The position numbers were made by a program, and so were the translations under genes. This document shows positions 41,019 to 50,340 of a stretch of 64,000 nucleotides of DNA, piece by piece. The stretch's first letter is position 1. The number at the start of each line of letters is the position of its first letter. The DNA is from Alphaproteobacteria bacterium (GTDB lineage: Bacteria > Pseudomonadota > Alphaproteobacteria > UBA2966), in NCBI GenBank assembly GCA_018654745.1, contig JABILA010000120.1:62001-126000 (forward strand), read 5' to 3'. The notes beneath the pieces were generated by a model. It worked only from the letters and a program-made list of their open reading frames with translations, searched no databases and was not told the DNA's origin.

Positions 41019-41098
41019 TAACTTATTGTAATATAAGTGTTATTTGACGTACTTGTCAGCACACCCCATCTTGTTACGAGGTAAAAATGGAGGTGTGA

Positions 41099-41359
41099 AT
41101 GTCGCTTGAACTTCGATTGAACGGTTTCCAACTCACAACGGCTGAAATTACCTATCGCATGCCGGATCATCCGCATTTACTGCAGGAGTTCATCTGGCAG
41201 CATCTGGATCTGGCACCAAAGTTTCCCAAACTCCACAAATTCCTTGATTTCTGGCAACGGGAACTGGACGGCCCGATCCATATGGTTCGGGTCATGAGTT
41301 CACAACTGATACAGCCTGCTGAATTCAGGCTTGTTGACCATAGCCTGACCATACATTAG
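41099..41359 (+). CDS. Usg family protein
   Basis: An 86-residue protein of the alphaproteobacterial Usg family, of unknown function. The conserved core is ITYRMPDHPHLLQEFIWQ (residues about 19-36), LAPKFPKL and FLDFWQRELDGPIHMVRV. GGAGG lies 6 nt before the ATG. The CIRCE-like element upstream suggests heat-shock control, which would be new for this family as far as I know. Confidence 0.85.
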   Translation: MSLELRLNGFQLTTAEITYRMPDHPHLLQEFIWQHLDLAPKFPKLHKFLDFWQRELDGPIHMVRVMSSQLIQPAEFRLVDHSLTIH

Positions 41360-41436
41360 GTCGTATCCGGGCTATTCGGGACGGTTAGAAATCGCTAGAT
41401 TTGGCCTTGCTGATGTACTATTGCCGGGGTGGATTG

Positions 41437-42843
41437 ATGGCGACGCGGTCGAAAAAAAATGATCTGATGACAGTGGGCTGGGAAGAGTGGATGTGCTTGC
41501 CCGAGCTAGGCCTGCCAGCCATTAAAGCCAAGATTGATACCGGTGCACGAACATCGGCCTTGCACGCTTTTTCCATCGAGGAAATCGGTACAGGCAAGAA
41601 CCGCAAAGTTCGCTTTGGCATTCATCCAATCCCGGATCAGCCCGAAATCGAAATCTATTGCACAGCGCAGTGGGTGGGGGAGCGTGAAGTTACCAGTTCC
41701 AACGGCCACTCCGAAATTCGCCCGGTTATACGCACTGTGGTGCGTCTGGATGGCAATGAATGGCCGATTGAAGTCAGTTTAACCAATCGCGAATCAATGT
41801 CGTATCGGATGCTGTTGGGCCGCTCGGCAATGAAGGATAAGGTTGTCGTCAACCCTTTTGAGGCGTTGATGTGTGGGGAATTGTCACCGTCTTTATATGA
41901 CAAGTCAGATCATGAAGATGACGAATCCCGGTCGCTGCGTATCGCCATACTGAGCCGTGAGCCTGATAGTTATTCAACAACACGCCTGGTTGAAACAGCC
42001 GTTTCCAGAGGACATACAGTTCAGGTTATCAATACGACCCGTTGTTACATGAATATCACGTCTGCCAGGCCGGAGATCCACTATCAGGGCCAAGTGCTGC
42101 CAACATTTGATGCCGTCATTCCGCGGGTCGGTGCTTCGGTGACTTTTTACGGTATGGCTGTGGTTCGCCAGTTTGAGATGATGGGCGTCTATTGCCTGAA
42201 CGGGTCGGCAGCGATTGGTTCCTCCCGGGACAAGCTGTACGCACACCAGTTGTTGGCCAGAGCCGGAATTGGTATGCCGGTAACAGGTTTTGCCCATTCA
42301 CCATCTGATGTCAAAGACATGTTGAAAACTGTCGGCAAGGCACCGCTGGTCTTGAAATTGCTGGAAGGCACGCAAGGCAAGGGCGTCGTGCTGGCTGAAA
42401 CCATGAAAGCCGCAGAATCTGTGATCCAGGCTTTCCGGGGACTTAGGGCCCATATCATGGTTCAGGAGTTTATCGAAGAAGCCAACGGCGCTGACATCCG
42501 CTGTATGGTTGTTGGCAACAAGGTCGTCGGCGCCATGAAACGGCAAGCGGCGGCCGGGGACTTCCGGAGCAATCTGCATCAAGGGGGCGAATCGACCAAG
42601 GTGCGCATATCTGCACAAGAGAGGGCCACAGCGCTCAGGGCCATGAAAACCATGGGGTTGAGATGGGGCGGCGTTGATTTGTTGCGCTCCAATGATGGGC
42701 CAAAAGTCCTGGAAGTTAATTCTTCTCCCGGTTTGCAAGGTATTGAACAGGCGACGGGCAAGAACATAACGGGCACTGTAATCGATTACGTCGAAGCCAG
42801 TGTACGTAGCGCTGCCACGCGAAAGAAAAAGAGAAAAGCCTGA
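41437..42843 (+). CDS. rimK: Fusion of ATP-dependent zinc protease domain and RimK-type ATP-grasp ligase
   Basis: A 468-residue two-domain protein. Residues about 10-145 form a retropepsin-like domain of the ATP-dependent zinc protease/RimB family ([13 protein letters not shown], then MLLGRSAM). Residues about 170-455 form a RimK ATP-grasp ligase ([45 protein letters not shown]-like region, [12 protein letters not shown]). RimK adds glutamates to the C-terminus of ribosomal protein S6, and RimB cuts them off, so one chain may carry both activities. A Lys/Arg tail ends it. ATG 41437 follows GGGGTGG; a TTG frame opens at 41401. Confidence 0.9.
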   Translation: MATRSKKNDLMTVGWEEWMCLPELGLPAIKAKIDTGARTSALHAFSIEEIGTGKNRKVRFGIHPIPDQPEIEIYCTAQWVGEREVTSSNGHSEIRPVIRTVVRLDGNEWPIEVSLTNRESMSYRMLLGRSAMKDKVVVNPFEALMCGELSPSLYDKSDHEDDESRSLRIAILSREPDSYSTTRLVETAVSRGHTVQVINTTRCYMNITSARPEIHYQGQVLPTFDAVIPRVGASVTFYGMAVVRQFEMMGVYCLNGSAAIGSSRDKLYAHQLLARAGIGMPVTGFAHSPSDVKDMLKTVGKAPLVLKLLEGTQGKGVVLAETMKAAESVIQAFRGLRAHIMVQEFIEEANGADIRCMVVGNKVVGAMKRQAAAGDFRSNLHQGGESTKVRISAQERATALRAMKTMGLRWGGVDLLRSNDGPKVLEVNSSPGLQGIEQATGKNITGTVIDYVEASVRSAATRKKKRKA

Positions 42844-42945
42844 AAACCGGGCACATGTGCGTATTGAAACCAGGTTTCATTGGTAAAATAATCCCTCCTG
42901 AAAACAACTTTATGGATAAATTGTTGTTACTTTGTGGAGGCTCCG

Positions 42946-43092
42946 ATGACGGACAATTTTACTGGCAAAGACCTGCCTGTTCGAGAGACTGATAATTCAC
43001 CGCAAATGATATTGGCTGTCGTCTGGGGTGTGGTTCTGTTGGTCAGTGCGGGATTGATATATTTGGCGGCTGGAATGTTTGGTTATCTCTGA
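42946..43092 (+). CDS. Small single-helix membrane protein (48 residues)
   Basis: MTDNFTGKDLPVRETDNSP is followed by one hydrophobic helix (about residues 20-47, MILAVVWGVVLLVSAGLIYL) and a short end. GGAGG lies 5 nt before the ATG, a strong ribosome site. The gene lies between rimK and the DUF2478 gene on the same strand. I do not recognise the family. Confidence 0.65.
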   Translation: MTDNFTGKDLPVRETDNSPQMILAVVWGVVLLVSAGLIYLAAGMFGYL

Positions 43093-43166
43093 CGCAAACC
43101 TGCGACAAATTGGCCCCTTAAAAATTGCTGGATTGTCAAACTCCTGTACCCTGGTTAAGACAGGGT

Positions 43167-43715
43167 ATGAATAACGCAATATTAGACGAAGATCAGGAAC
43201 AGCTGCCATTTGCAGCAGCTGTCTATTCGCGCGCGACTGAAGACCGCAAGGCGTTGGCGACATTTACGTCGAATTTGCGTGCTGCAGGCGTCAAGGTCGG
43301 CGGGTTATTGCAGGAAGAACTGGTCGATGGCGGTGGCTGTCGCATGGGTATTGATCTTGTTGATGTTGAGACAGGGTCCCGTTTCCCGATCAACCGACCC
43401 ACCAAAGAGAACATGGATAGCAAATCGTGTTCCATGGATACAAATGTCCTGGCGGATTCGACTGAGGCTCTGCGCCAGGCCATTCAGGACAAGGTTGATT
43501 TAATCGTACTGGAAAAGTTTGGCGAGCAGGAGCAAAACGGTGGCGGTCTGAACGACGAAATTCTCAGCGCCATTGCCGAAAACATCCCGCTTTTGATTGC
43601 AGTTCCGGAAACCGCACTGGAGCTTTGGACAGAACGTTCAGGTGGGCTGGGTGTTAACCTTGACCATGACGTGAAAAGTTTCGAGAACTGGTGGCAACAG
43701 CTTCAGCAGGACTGA
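43167..43715 (+). CDS. DUF2478 family protein
   Basis: A 182-residue soluble protein of the DUF2478 family, often found near molybdenum uptake or cofactor genes and thought to have a P-loop-like fold. Landmarks are AAVYSRATEDRKALATF, GVKVGGLLQEEL, GCRMGIDLVDVETG and DLIVLEKFGEQE. ATG 43167 has ACAGGG before it; a longer TTG frame opens at 43125. No molybdate transporter lies beside it, and moaC/moeA are 40 kb away. Confidence 0.82.
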   Translation: MNNAILDEDQEQLPFAAAVYSRATEDRKALATFTSNLRAAGVKVGGLLQEELVDGGGCRMGIDLVDVETGSRFPINRPTKENMDSKSCSMDTNVLADSTEALRQAIQDKVDLIVLEKFGEQEQNGGGLNDEILSAIAENIPLLIAVPETALELWTERSGGLGVNLDHDVKSFENWWQQLQQD

Positions 43716-43735
43716 TTTTTCCCAAACTTCAGGAC

Positions 43736-44149
43736 CTATTCGTCGTGAGAGTTTGACGTAATAAAGACCGTGCCGTTGAAACTTGCGACAGTCGTGTTCT
43801 TTTCGTCTTCCACATCAACGCTATAAGATGCCAATCGCCTGGACCGCGTGACTTCGCGTGCCCGGGCAACCAGGCGTTCGCCTTTTTGCGTGGCCGCGTG
43901 ATAGGCGATATTGGCATTGATACCCGCCGCGACAGGTCCGTGGGAGTTTGAAGCCAGTCCAAAGGCCATATCGGCCAATGAGAATACAATTCCACCGTGG
44001 CAGGTTCCATTAAAGTTCAGATGTGCGTCGGCAACGGTCAGGGCGACTGTGGCGTGTCCGACACCGCTTTCCATCAACTCCATACCCATGGCTCTGGCTG
44101 CGGCGTCACGGTCGAAAAGTTTTTCGACGATAGGACTGTTTGTCGGCAT
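43736..44149 (-). CDS. PaaI family hot-dog thioesterase
   Basis: A 137-residue acyl-CoA thioesterase with a single hot-dog domain. The signature NFNGTCHGGIVFSLADMAFGLA (about residues 48-69, split here only for description) includes the catalytic-loop HGG and Asp. PaaI of phenylacetate degradation is the nearest named relative, but no paa genes are adjacent. The frame opens at 44299; ATG 44149 gives the normal family length. It follows the ParB-like gene by 7 nt. Confidence 0.87.
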   Translation of the reverse strand: MPTNSPIVEKLFDRDAAARAMGMELMESGVGHATVALTVADAHLNFNGTCHGGIVFSLADMAFGLASNSHGPVAAGINANIAYHAATQKGERLVARAREVTRSRRLASYSVDVEDEKNTTVASFNGTVFITSNSHDE

Positions 44150-44156
44150 AATAAAT

Positions 44157-44411
44157 CTACAACAACCGTGCCTGAACCAGAAAACCCTTGATGGTAACGT
44201 CACCGACTTCCCGGCAAGCCTCAAGCCGGTGTACGCCTTTAACAAGAACAAACCCTTTTTTCGGATCTTTTCTGATAAGGACAGGTGCGAGTTGCTCATC
44301 TGCCATCAGTAAGTCCGTAAACTTTTCCACATTGGCTTCTTCAAAAGATTTCTTCAGTTTGACCGGCACGTAAATGTCGTCAATTTTGAAGTCCTCGGCT
44401 TCCATTACCAT
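44157..44411 (-). CDS. Stand-alone ParB-N/sulfiredoxin-like domain protein
   Basis: An 84-residue protein consisting of one ParB/Srx-like fold: DDIYVPVKLKKSFEEANV, then LAPVLIRKD and GVHRLEACREVG, where GxHRxxA corresponds to the nucleotide-binding motif of the superfamily. In real ParB the Arg-rich GERRWRA motif binds CTP, and in sulfiredoxin GCHR carries the catalytic Cys, absent here. No helix-turn-helix follows, so it is not a partition protein. ATG 44405 is an equal alternative start. Confidence 0.72.
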   Translation of the reverse strand: MVMEAEDFKIDDIYVPVKLKKSFEEANVEKFTDLLMADEQLAPVLIRKDPKKGFVLVKGVHRLEACREVGDVTIKGFLVQARLL

Positions 44412-44435
44412 TTCACTGGTCCCCTGCGCAGAATT

Positions 44436-45488
44436 CTAGTTTGACAATACGACACGGCCGACGATCTTTCCATCACGCAGGTCATCGAGGGTGTTTCCGA
44501 CTTCTTCCATTGGTCGGGATGTCACGGGCAGTGGTTTGACCTTGCCACTTCTGGCGAGATCGATCAGTTCTTTTAATTCCGCCAGATTGCCAGTGTAGGA
44601 TCCAATGATAGAAATTGCCCTTAGTGGAAGCGTCGGCAACGCGAGCGTCAGGCCACCGCCAAACAAACCGACAATGACATAGCGGCCACCTTTTTGGAGA
44701 CTGGCTACGCCCAACTGCGAAGTTCCTTCCGCGCCAACGGTGTCCACGACGGCACGAGGGCCACCGCCTGTCAGCGCAGAAAGTTGCGCCAGGGCTTTGT
44801 CCTGACCCGGATTTAACGTCTGGTCAGCACCCATTTCACGGGCAGCTTCGAGTTTGCTGTCATCCAGATCGCAAACCAGAATATTTTTTATTTCCAATGC
44901 CTTTGCGATCGCGATGGCGTTAAGGCCAAGACCTCCGGCACCCATAATCACCAGCCACTCGTCGTCGCCAATGGGTAGCGCCTTGCGCAGGGCACTGTAG
45001 ACGGTCACGCCGGAGCAGCTGTAAGGCGTTGCAAGGGCGGGGTCGAGGTCGCCGATGTCGACCAGATAGCGGGGATGCGGGATCAGGCAGTAGTCCGCAT
45101 AGGCACCATCGGTGAATACGCCAATGGATTTTGGCGCTATGCAGATGTTTTCGTCGCCAGCCTGGCATACTGCACATTCACCACAACCCATCCAAGGATG
45201 GATCAAGCGACCTTCACCAATAGGCAGATCACCGGCATCCGATCCGCCGGAAACAACTTCTCCATAAAGCTCGTGCCCCATGGTACGAGGAAGCTTCAAG
45301 CCACGTTCACCAAGTTCCAGCTTTGAATTTCCAGCAAGTGTGTAAAAACCGTCATGAATATGCAGATCACTGTGACAGACTCCAGCCTTTTGGACCTTGA
45401 TGAGAACTTCGGTGCCGGTTGGTTCTGGTGTTGCCAATTCCCTCATTTCAATCGGCGCTGCAAATTTGGTGACCTGATAGGCTTTCAT
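44436..45488 (-). CDS. Zinc-dependent alcohol dehydrogenase (MDR family)
   Basis: A 350-residue medium-chain dehydrogenase. The catalytic zinc ligands are in AGVCHSDLH (Cys-x-x-Asp region) and GHELYGEV; the structural zinc Cys set is CGECAVCQAGDENIC (about residues 92-106). The NAD-binding GAGGLGLNAI (about 177-186) precedes CDLDDSKL. AGGGAA lies 6 nt before ATG 45488. The substrate is unassigned. Confidence 0.9.
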   Translation of the reverse strand: MKAYQVTKFAAPIEMRELATPEPTGTEVLIKVQKAGVCHSDLHIHDGFYTLAGNSKLELGERGLKLPRTMGHELYGEVVSGGSDAGDLPIGEGRLIHPWMGCGECAVCQAGDENICIAPKSIGVFTDGAYADYCLIPHPRYLVDIGDLDPALATPYSCSGVTVYSALRKALPIGDDEWLVIMGAGGLGLNAIAIAKALEIKNILVCDLDDSKLEAAREMGADQTLNPGQDKALAQLSALTGGGPRAVVDTVGAEGTSQLGVASLQKGGRYVIVGLFGGGLTLALPTLPLRAISIIGSYTGNLAELKELIDLARSGKVKPLPVTSRPMEEVGNTLDDLRDGKIVGRVVLSN

Positions 45489-45634
45489 ATCGTTTCCCTG
45501 AAATGTTATTTTTGGGTTGTTGCTCAAGCGTATCAACATTTTTGTCGGTGTGAAATGTCTCTTGCTTCGTGACTTGGGAAAAATCGGTGATTACGCTGTG
45601 ATTGGCAGTTCAGCAAGACGGTTTGGAAGTAAAA

Positions 45635-46501
45635 ATGACGGGAATGAATATCGGTTTTGTCGGACTGGGTGACATGGGCGGACCCATGGCGAAAAATATC
45701 GCCAAATCATCCACCCTTGTCGTTTATGACAAGGCAGGAACTTCTTCCCGGGCACCGGAAGGTGCAACGGCATTGGAAGATCTGGCTGATGTCGCCCGAA
45801 ATGCGGAGACCATTTTCCTGAGCGTTCCGGACGGGGCTGTATCCATTTCGATTATTGAGGAGCTGTCGGCACAGGAGGATCGAATAACCCGATGTGTGGT
45901 GGACCTCTCGACCACCGGCATGGATGCTTCCCGTGAGGCATGGGAGATTGCGGATGCAGCCGGGATCATTTACATCGACGCGCCGGTCAGTGGCGGTCAG
46001 GCCGGTGCCAGAGCCGGAACGGTTTCACTCATGTGGGCAGGGCCGGAAACCGAAATGACCAGGCACCAGGATGTATTAAAGTCATTTACCGGCAATGTCT
46101 TTCATGTAGGCGACAAGGCAGGGCAGGGACAGGCGTTGAAGGTTCTGAATAATTTCCTTTCAGGCACGGCGCTTGTCGCGACATCCGAAGCTGTTCTCTT
46201 CGGTATGTCCCAGGGCCTGGATATGAAAGTCATGCTGGACGTGATCAATGTTTCTACAGGTCAGAACACAGCCTCCCGAGATAAATTCCCGGCGCGGATC
46301 ATGACTGAAACTTACGACGCCGGTTTCAAAACCGCTCTCGAAGCCAAGGATGTCAGATTGTATATGGATGCACTGACCAGAGCCGGAACACCGGGTCGTG
46401 TCAGCAAACTGGTGAGCGACATCTGGAACGAATGTGACGAGGCCTTGCCGGGTAGTGATTTCACCCGGATTTTTGAATACATTCGCGACAGTGAGGAATA
46501 A
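45635..46501 (+). CDS. 3-hydroxyisobutyrate dehydrogenase-like NAD(P)-dependent oxidoreductase
   Basis: A 288-residue beta-hydroxyacid dehydrogenase. The Rossmann start is IGFVGLGDMGGPMAKN, then VDLSTT (about residues 87-92), DAPVSGGQAGARAGTV (substrate loop) and VLNNFLSG with a catalytic Lys in GQALKVLNN. Family members act on 3-hydroxyisobutyrate, tartronate semialdehyde or related acids; the exact substrate is unclear. ATG 45635 follows GGAAG. It converges on uvrA, 5 bp apart. Confidence 0.88.
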   Translation: MTGMNIGFVGLGDMGGPMAKNIAKSSTLVVYDKAGTSSRAPEGATALEDLADVARNAETIFLSVPDGAVSISIIEELSAQEDRITRCVVDLSTTGMDASREAWEIADAAGIIYIDAPVSGGQAGARAGTVSLMWAGPETEMTRHQDVLKSFTGNVFHVGDKAGQGQALKVLNNFLSGTALVATSEAVLFGMSQGLDMKVMLDVINVSTGQNTASRDKFPARIMTETYDAGFKTALEAKDVRLYMDALTRAGTPGRVSKLVSDIWNECDEALPGSDFTRIFEYIRDSEE

Positions 46502-46506
46502 TTTGG

Positions 46507-49500
46507 TCAGGCAACCTTTTTCCGGGGTTTGCTGGTCTTAGCCGCAGCTTTCTTTTTGGTGGCAGCCTTCTTCTTTGTTGGGGAGGTTTTCTTCTTGGCC
46601 TCAGTTTTTTTCTGATCTTTCTCGGCTTTGATCGCTGCCTTCATGGCACGCGCGGACAAAGGGCGTGATCCTTTGTAAAGATTGGGTCGGTCAATGACCT
46701 TGCGTGGTGCGCGGGAACCTTTGGCAAGCACCTGCTTGAGATACGTGCCAGTGTAACTGGCGGCCACTTTGGCAACTTCTTCCGGCGTACCAACCGCGAC
46801 GATCCTGCCGCCCTTGTCGCCACCTTCAGGACCGAGATCGACAACCCAGTCTGCGGTTTTGATGATGTCGAGGTTGTGCTCGATGACCAACACCGTATTG
46901 CCTTGATCCACCAGTGTGTGCAGGACTTCCAGCAACTTGGCAACATCTTCGAAATGTAGACCGGTTGTTGGCTCGTCCAGGATGTACAGGGTTTGGCCTG
47001 TGGCCCGGCGAGATAATTCCTTTGCCAGTTTCACTCGCTGGGCTTCACCACCTGACAAGGTGGTCGCCGCCTGTCCGAGATGAATGTAGCCAAGTCCAAC
47101 CCGCTGCAAGGTTACCAGTTTGTCGCGGATGGACGGCACTGCCGTGAAGAAGTCTGCGCCTTCGTCAACTGTCATTTCCAGAACGTCCGCGATGGACTTG
47201 TCCTTGAACTTGATCTCCAGGGTCTCACGGTTATAACGCCGGCCCTTGCATTCATCACACTGGACATAGACATCCGGCAGGAAGTGCATTTCGATCTTGA
47301 TCAGACCATCGCCCTGGCATGCTTCGCAGCGACCACCTTTGACGTTGAAGCTGAAACGGCCAGGTTTGTAGCCACGAACACCGGATTCCGGCAAGCCCGC
47401 AAACCAGTCGCGCATAGGTGTAAAGGCACCGGTATAGGTTGCCGGGTTTGATCGGGGTGTACGGCCAATGGGCGACTGGTCAATATCAATTATCTTGTCG
47501 AGAAATTCGAGGCCGGTAATGTCCTTGTGCTCGCCCGGATGATGACGGGCGTTGTTTAAACTTTTTGCCGCCGCCTTATACAGGGTTTCGATTGTCAGTG
47601 TCGACTTGCCACTGCCCGAAACACCAGTGATCGCGGTAAATGTACCTAGTGGTATCTCGGCTGTGACATTGTGCAAATTGTTGGCGGAGGCACCTACAAC
47701 CCTGATTTTCTGACCGGGATGCCCGGCACGACGTTCCAGTGGAAGCGTGATCTGACGTGTGCCCACCAGATACTGACCAGTGAGGCTGCCAGCCGTTTGC
47801 ATGATCTTTTTGGGTTTGCCTTCGGCAACCACCGCACCGCCGTGAATGCCAGCACCGGGACCCATATCAATGACATGGTCAGCCGCCATGATGGCTTCTT
47901 CGTCATGCTCGACAACGATGACGGTATTGCCGATGTCGCGCAGTCTGACCAGGGTTTCCAGCAAACGGGCGTTGTCGCGCTGGTGCAGTCCAATCGAAGG
48001 CTCATCCAGCACGTACAGGACGCCCGTGAGGCCGGAACCGATCTGTGAAGCGAGGCGGATACGCTGGCTTTCACCACCCGACAAAGTTCCTGAATTTCGG
48101 GAGAGCGAAAGATACTCGAGCCCGACCTTGTTGAGAAAGCCAAGACGTTCGTTGATTTCCTTCAGGATACGTTCCGCAATTTCCATGTCTTTGGGCTTGA
48201 GTTTTTTACCCAACTCAAGGAACCAGGTACCAGCACCAGCGATGGACATGGCAGCCACATTGGAAACATGCAGGCCGTCGATCTTGACCGCCAACGCTTC
48301 CGGTTTCAGGCGGTCACCGTTACAGCTGTCACAGGGCGCGCTGCTTTGATAACGACCCAGTTCATCCCGCATCCAGGATGAATCTGTTTCGCGCCAACGG
48401 CGTTCAAGGTTTTTGACAACGCCTTCGAAGGGCTTTTTCAAACTGTATTGGCGTTTGTCATTATCGTAAGTCATCTTGACTTCATCGTCGCCGGACCCGA
48501 ACAGAACAGCATTTCTGGCTTCATCTTCAAGTTCACTGAACGGAGTGTTCATGCTGAACTTGTAGTGTTTGGCAAGGCCTTCGAGTGTTTGTCTGTAATA
48601 AGGAGAGGCTGATTTGGACCAGGGAGCCAGTGCACCTTCTTTCAGGCTGAGACGGCCATCCGGCACGACAAGGTCGGCGTCAAAATACAATCGTGTGCCA
48701 AGACCGTCACAATTCGGGCAGGCACCAAAGGGATTATTGAAAGAAAACAGCCGGGGCTCGATCTCTTCAATTGTGAAACCGGAAACCGGGCATGCGAACT
48801 TGGCGGAGAACATGGTGCGGGTGCCTTCTTTGGCATCCTCCGCTATTAACAATCCATCCGATAATTCCAAGGCCGTTTCGACACTGTCCGCAAGGCGGTT
48901 GCCCAGATCCTTTTTGACAACGATCCGATCTACAACAACTTCGATTTCATGTTTCAGCTTCTTGTTCAGCGCGGGAACATCTGCAATTTCGTAGTGCTCT
49001 CCATCGACCTTCACGCGCTGGAAACCGCGCTTCATCAATTCGGCCAGTTCCTTGCGATATTCACCCTTGCGACCCCGCACGATGGGTGCCAGCAAATAAA
49101 GCCGCGTGCCTTCCGGCATATTCAACAAGCGATCAACCATCTGGGTAACGGTCTGACTTTCAATGGGAAGGCCTGTGGCGGGGGAATAGGGGACCCCGAT
49201 CCGCGCGAACAGCAGGCGCAGATAATCATAGATTTCTGTCACCGTTCCCACTGTTGACCGTGGATTGCGCGACGTCGTCTTTTGTTCGATGGAGATCGCC
49301 GGAGACAACCCCTCGATGCTTTCGACATCGGGCTTTTGCATCATCTCAAGGAACTGACGGGCATAGGCCGACAGGCTTTCGACGTATCTGCGCTGTCCTT
49401 CGGCATAGATTGTATCAAATGCTAAAGAAGATTTGCCGGACCCGGACAGTCCTGTGATGACGGTCAGCGTATCACGCGGTATTTTGACGTCGACGCCCCG

Positions 49501-49545
49501 AAGATTATGTTCTTTGGCACCGCGGACTGTGATGTATTTTTGCAT
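46507..49545 (-). CDS. uvrA: Excinuclease ABC subunit A
   Basis: DNA damage recognition ATPase of nucleotide excision repair. The 1012-residue protein has two ABC modules: Walker [13 protein letters not shown] (about residues 31-42) and [13 protein letters not shown] signatures [11 protein letters not shown] and [11 protein letters not shown], and zinc motifs CDSCNGD and [16 protein letters not shown]. The last 45 residues are almost all Lys, Ala, Thr and Pro, an extension of about 60 residues beyond the usual UvrA end. It is divergent from ssb. Confidence 0.97.
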   Translation of the reverse strand: MQKYITVRGAKEHNLRGVDVKIPRDTLTVITGLSGSGKSSLAFDTIYAEGQRRYVESLSAYARQFLEMMQKPDVESIEGLSPAISIEQKTTSRNPRSTVGTVTEIYDYLRLLFARIGVPYSPATGLPIESQTVTQMVDRLLNMPEGTRLYLLAPIVRGRKGEYRKELAELMKRGFQRVKVDGEHYEIADVPALNKKLKHEIEVVVDRIVVKKDLGNRLADSVETALELSDGLLIAEDAKEGTRTMFSAKFACPVSGFTIEEIEPRLFSFNNPFGACPNCDGLGTRLYFDADLVVPDGRLSLKEGALAPWSKSASPYYRQTLEGLAKHYKFSMNTPFSELEDEARNAVLFGSGDDEVKMTYDNDKRQYSLKKPFEGVVKNLERRWRETDSSWMRDELGRYQSSAPCDSCNGDRLKPEALAVKIDGLHVSNVAAMSIAGAGTWFLELGKKLKPKDMEIAERILKEINERLGFLNKVGLEYLSLSRNSGTLSGGESQRIRLASQIGSGLTGVLYVLDEPSIGLHQRDNARLLETLVRLRDIGNTVIVVEHDEEAIMAADHVIDMGPGAGIHGGAVVAEGKPKKIMQTAGSLTGQYLVGTRQITLPLERRAGHPGQKIRVVGASANNLHNVTAEIPLGTFTAITGVSGSGKSTLTIETLYKAAAKSLNNARHHPGEHKDITGLEFLDKIIDIDQSPIGRTPRSNPATYTGAFTPMRDWFAGLPESGVRGYKPGRFSFNVKGGRCEACQGDGLIKIEMHFLPDVYVQCDECKGRRYNRETLEIKFKDKSIADVLEMTVDEGADFFTAVPSIRDKLVTLQRVGLGYIHLGQAATTLSGGEAQRVKLAKELSRRATGQTLYILDEPTTGLHFEDVAKLLEVLHTLVDQGNTVLVIEHNLDIIKTADWVVDLGPEGGDKGGRIVAVGTPEEVAKVAASYTGTYLKQVLAKGSRAPRKVIDRPNLYKGSRPLSARAMKAAIKAEKDQKKTEAKKKTSPTKKKAATKKKAAAKTSKPRKKVA

Positions 49546-49747
49546 AGGATTTTGGGGCTAACTCGAAAAAATTGTGCAGAATCAAAGACAAAAACGGGGC
49601 ACCGGATTGAGCCACCGTGGAAACGTTCCATCATAAATGAAATCTCACAAAAATCTGCAAACTAATCTCTGTTTGCCGGTAGTTTTTGCGCAGCGATTTC
49701 CTCTATGATGCGCCAACCAATAATCATCCAGTTCGCGGGGCATAGAC

Positions 49748-50272
49748 ATGGCGGGTAGCGTCAACAAAGTAATTCTAATCGGCAATTTGGGGGCAGATCC
49801 CGAAGTACGCAATACCAATGATGGCACAAAATTGTGTAATCTGCGTATTGCAACCAGTGAGAGTTGGCGCGACCGCAATTCTGGTGAAAAACGCGAGAAG
49901 ACTGAATGGCACCGTGTTGTCATCTGGAACCCGCAAGGTGGCAAGCGTGGCCTTGTTGATATTTGCGAACAATATCTGAAAAAAGGCTCCAAGGTTTACA
50001 TCGAAGGCCAACTGCAAACCCGCAAATGGCAGGACCAGTCCGGCGCGGACCGTTACAGCACAGAAATCGTTCTGCGTCCCTTCAACGGCGATCTCACCAT
50101 GCTCGACGGTCGCTCAGGCGGTGGTGATGGCGGCGGCTACAGTGGTGGTGGCGGCGGTGGAGACTTTAACAGCGGCGGTAGCGGGGGAGACTTCGGCGGC
50201 GGCGGCGGTGGAAATGGCAACGATTTCGGTGGCGGTGGTGGCCCCGACATCGACGACGAAATCCCGTTCTAG
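49748..50272 (+). CDS. ssb: Single-stranded DNA-binding protein
   Basis: A 174-residue SSB. The OB fold begins [18 protein letters not shown] and includes WHRVVIWN and [17 protein letters not shown] Gly-rich linker follows (about residues 120-165), and the tail ends DDEIPF, which binds partner proteins. It is divergent from uvrA (a common alphaproteobacterial pair) and is followed by a terminator at 50296. Confidence 0.96.
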   Translation: MAGSVNKVILIGNLGADPEVRNTNDGTKLCNLRIATSESWRDRNSGEKREKTEWHRVVIWNPQGGKRGLVDICEQYLKKGSKVYIEGQLQTRKWQDQSGADRYSTEIVLRPFNGDLTMLDGRSGGGDGGGYSGGGGGGDFNSGGSGGDFGGGGGGNGNDFGGGGGPDIDDEIPF

Positions 50273-50295
50273 GGCTTATTGATATATAGAAAATG

Positions 50296-50330
50296 TGCCA
50301 GGCACCAATTGATTGGGCCTGGCATTTTTA
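50296..50330 (+). terminator. Rho-independent terminator of ssb
   Basis: TGCCAGGC (50296-50303) and GCCTGGCA (50317-50324) form an 8-bp stem that ACCA/TGGG can extend, followed by TTTTTA. It lies 24 nt after the ssb stop and directly before the stop codon of the convergent methyltransferase gene. Confidence 0.8.
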
Positions 50331-50340
50331 TCTTAGGGCG

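Noticed and set aside
49671-49685. GTTT-N7-GTTT between uvrA and ssb as a LexA box
   Set aside because: Two of eight key bases differ from GTTC-N7-GTTC. No better match was found in the gap, so SOS control of uvrA/ssb is not supported from this sequence.
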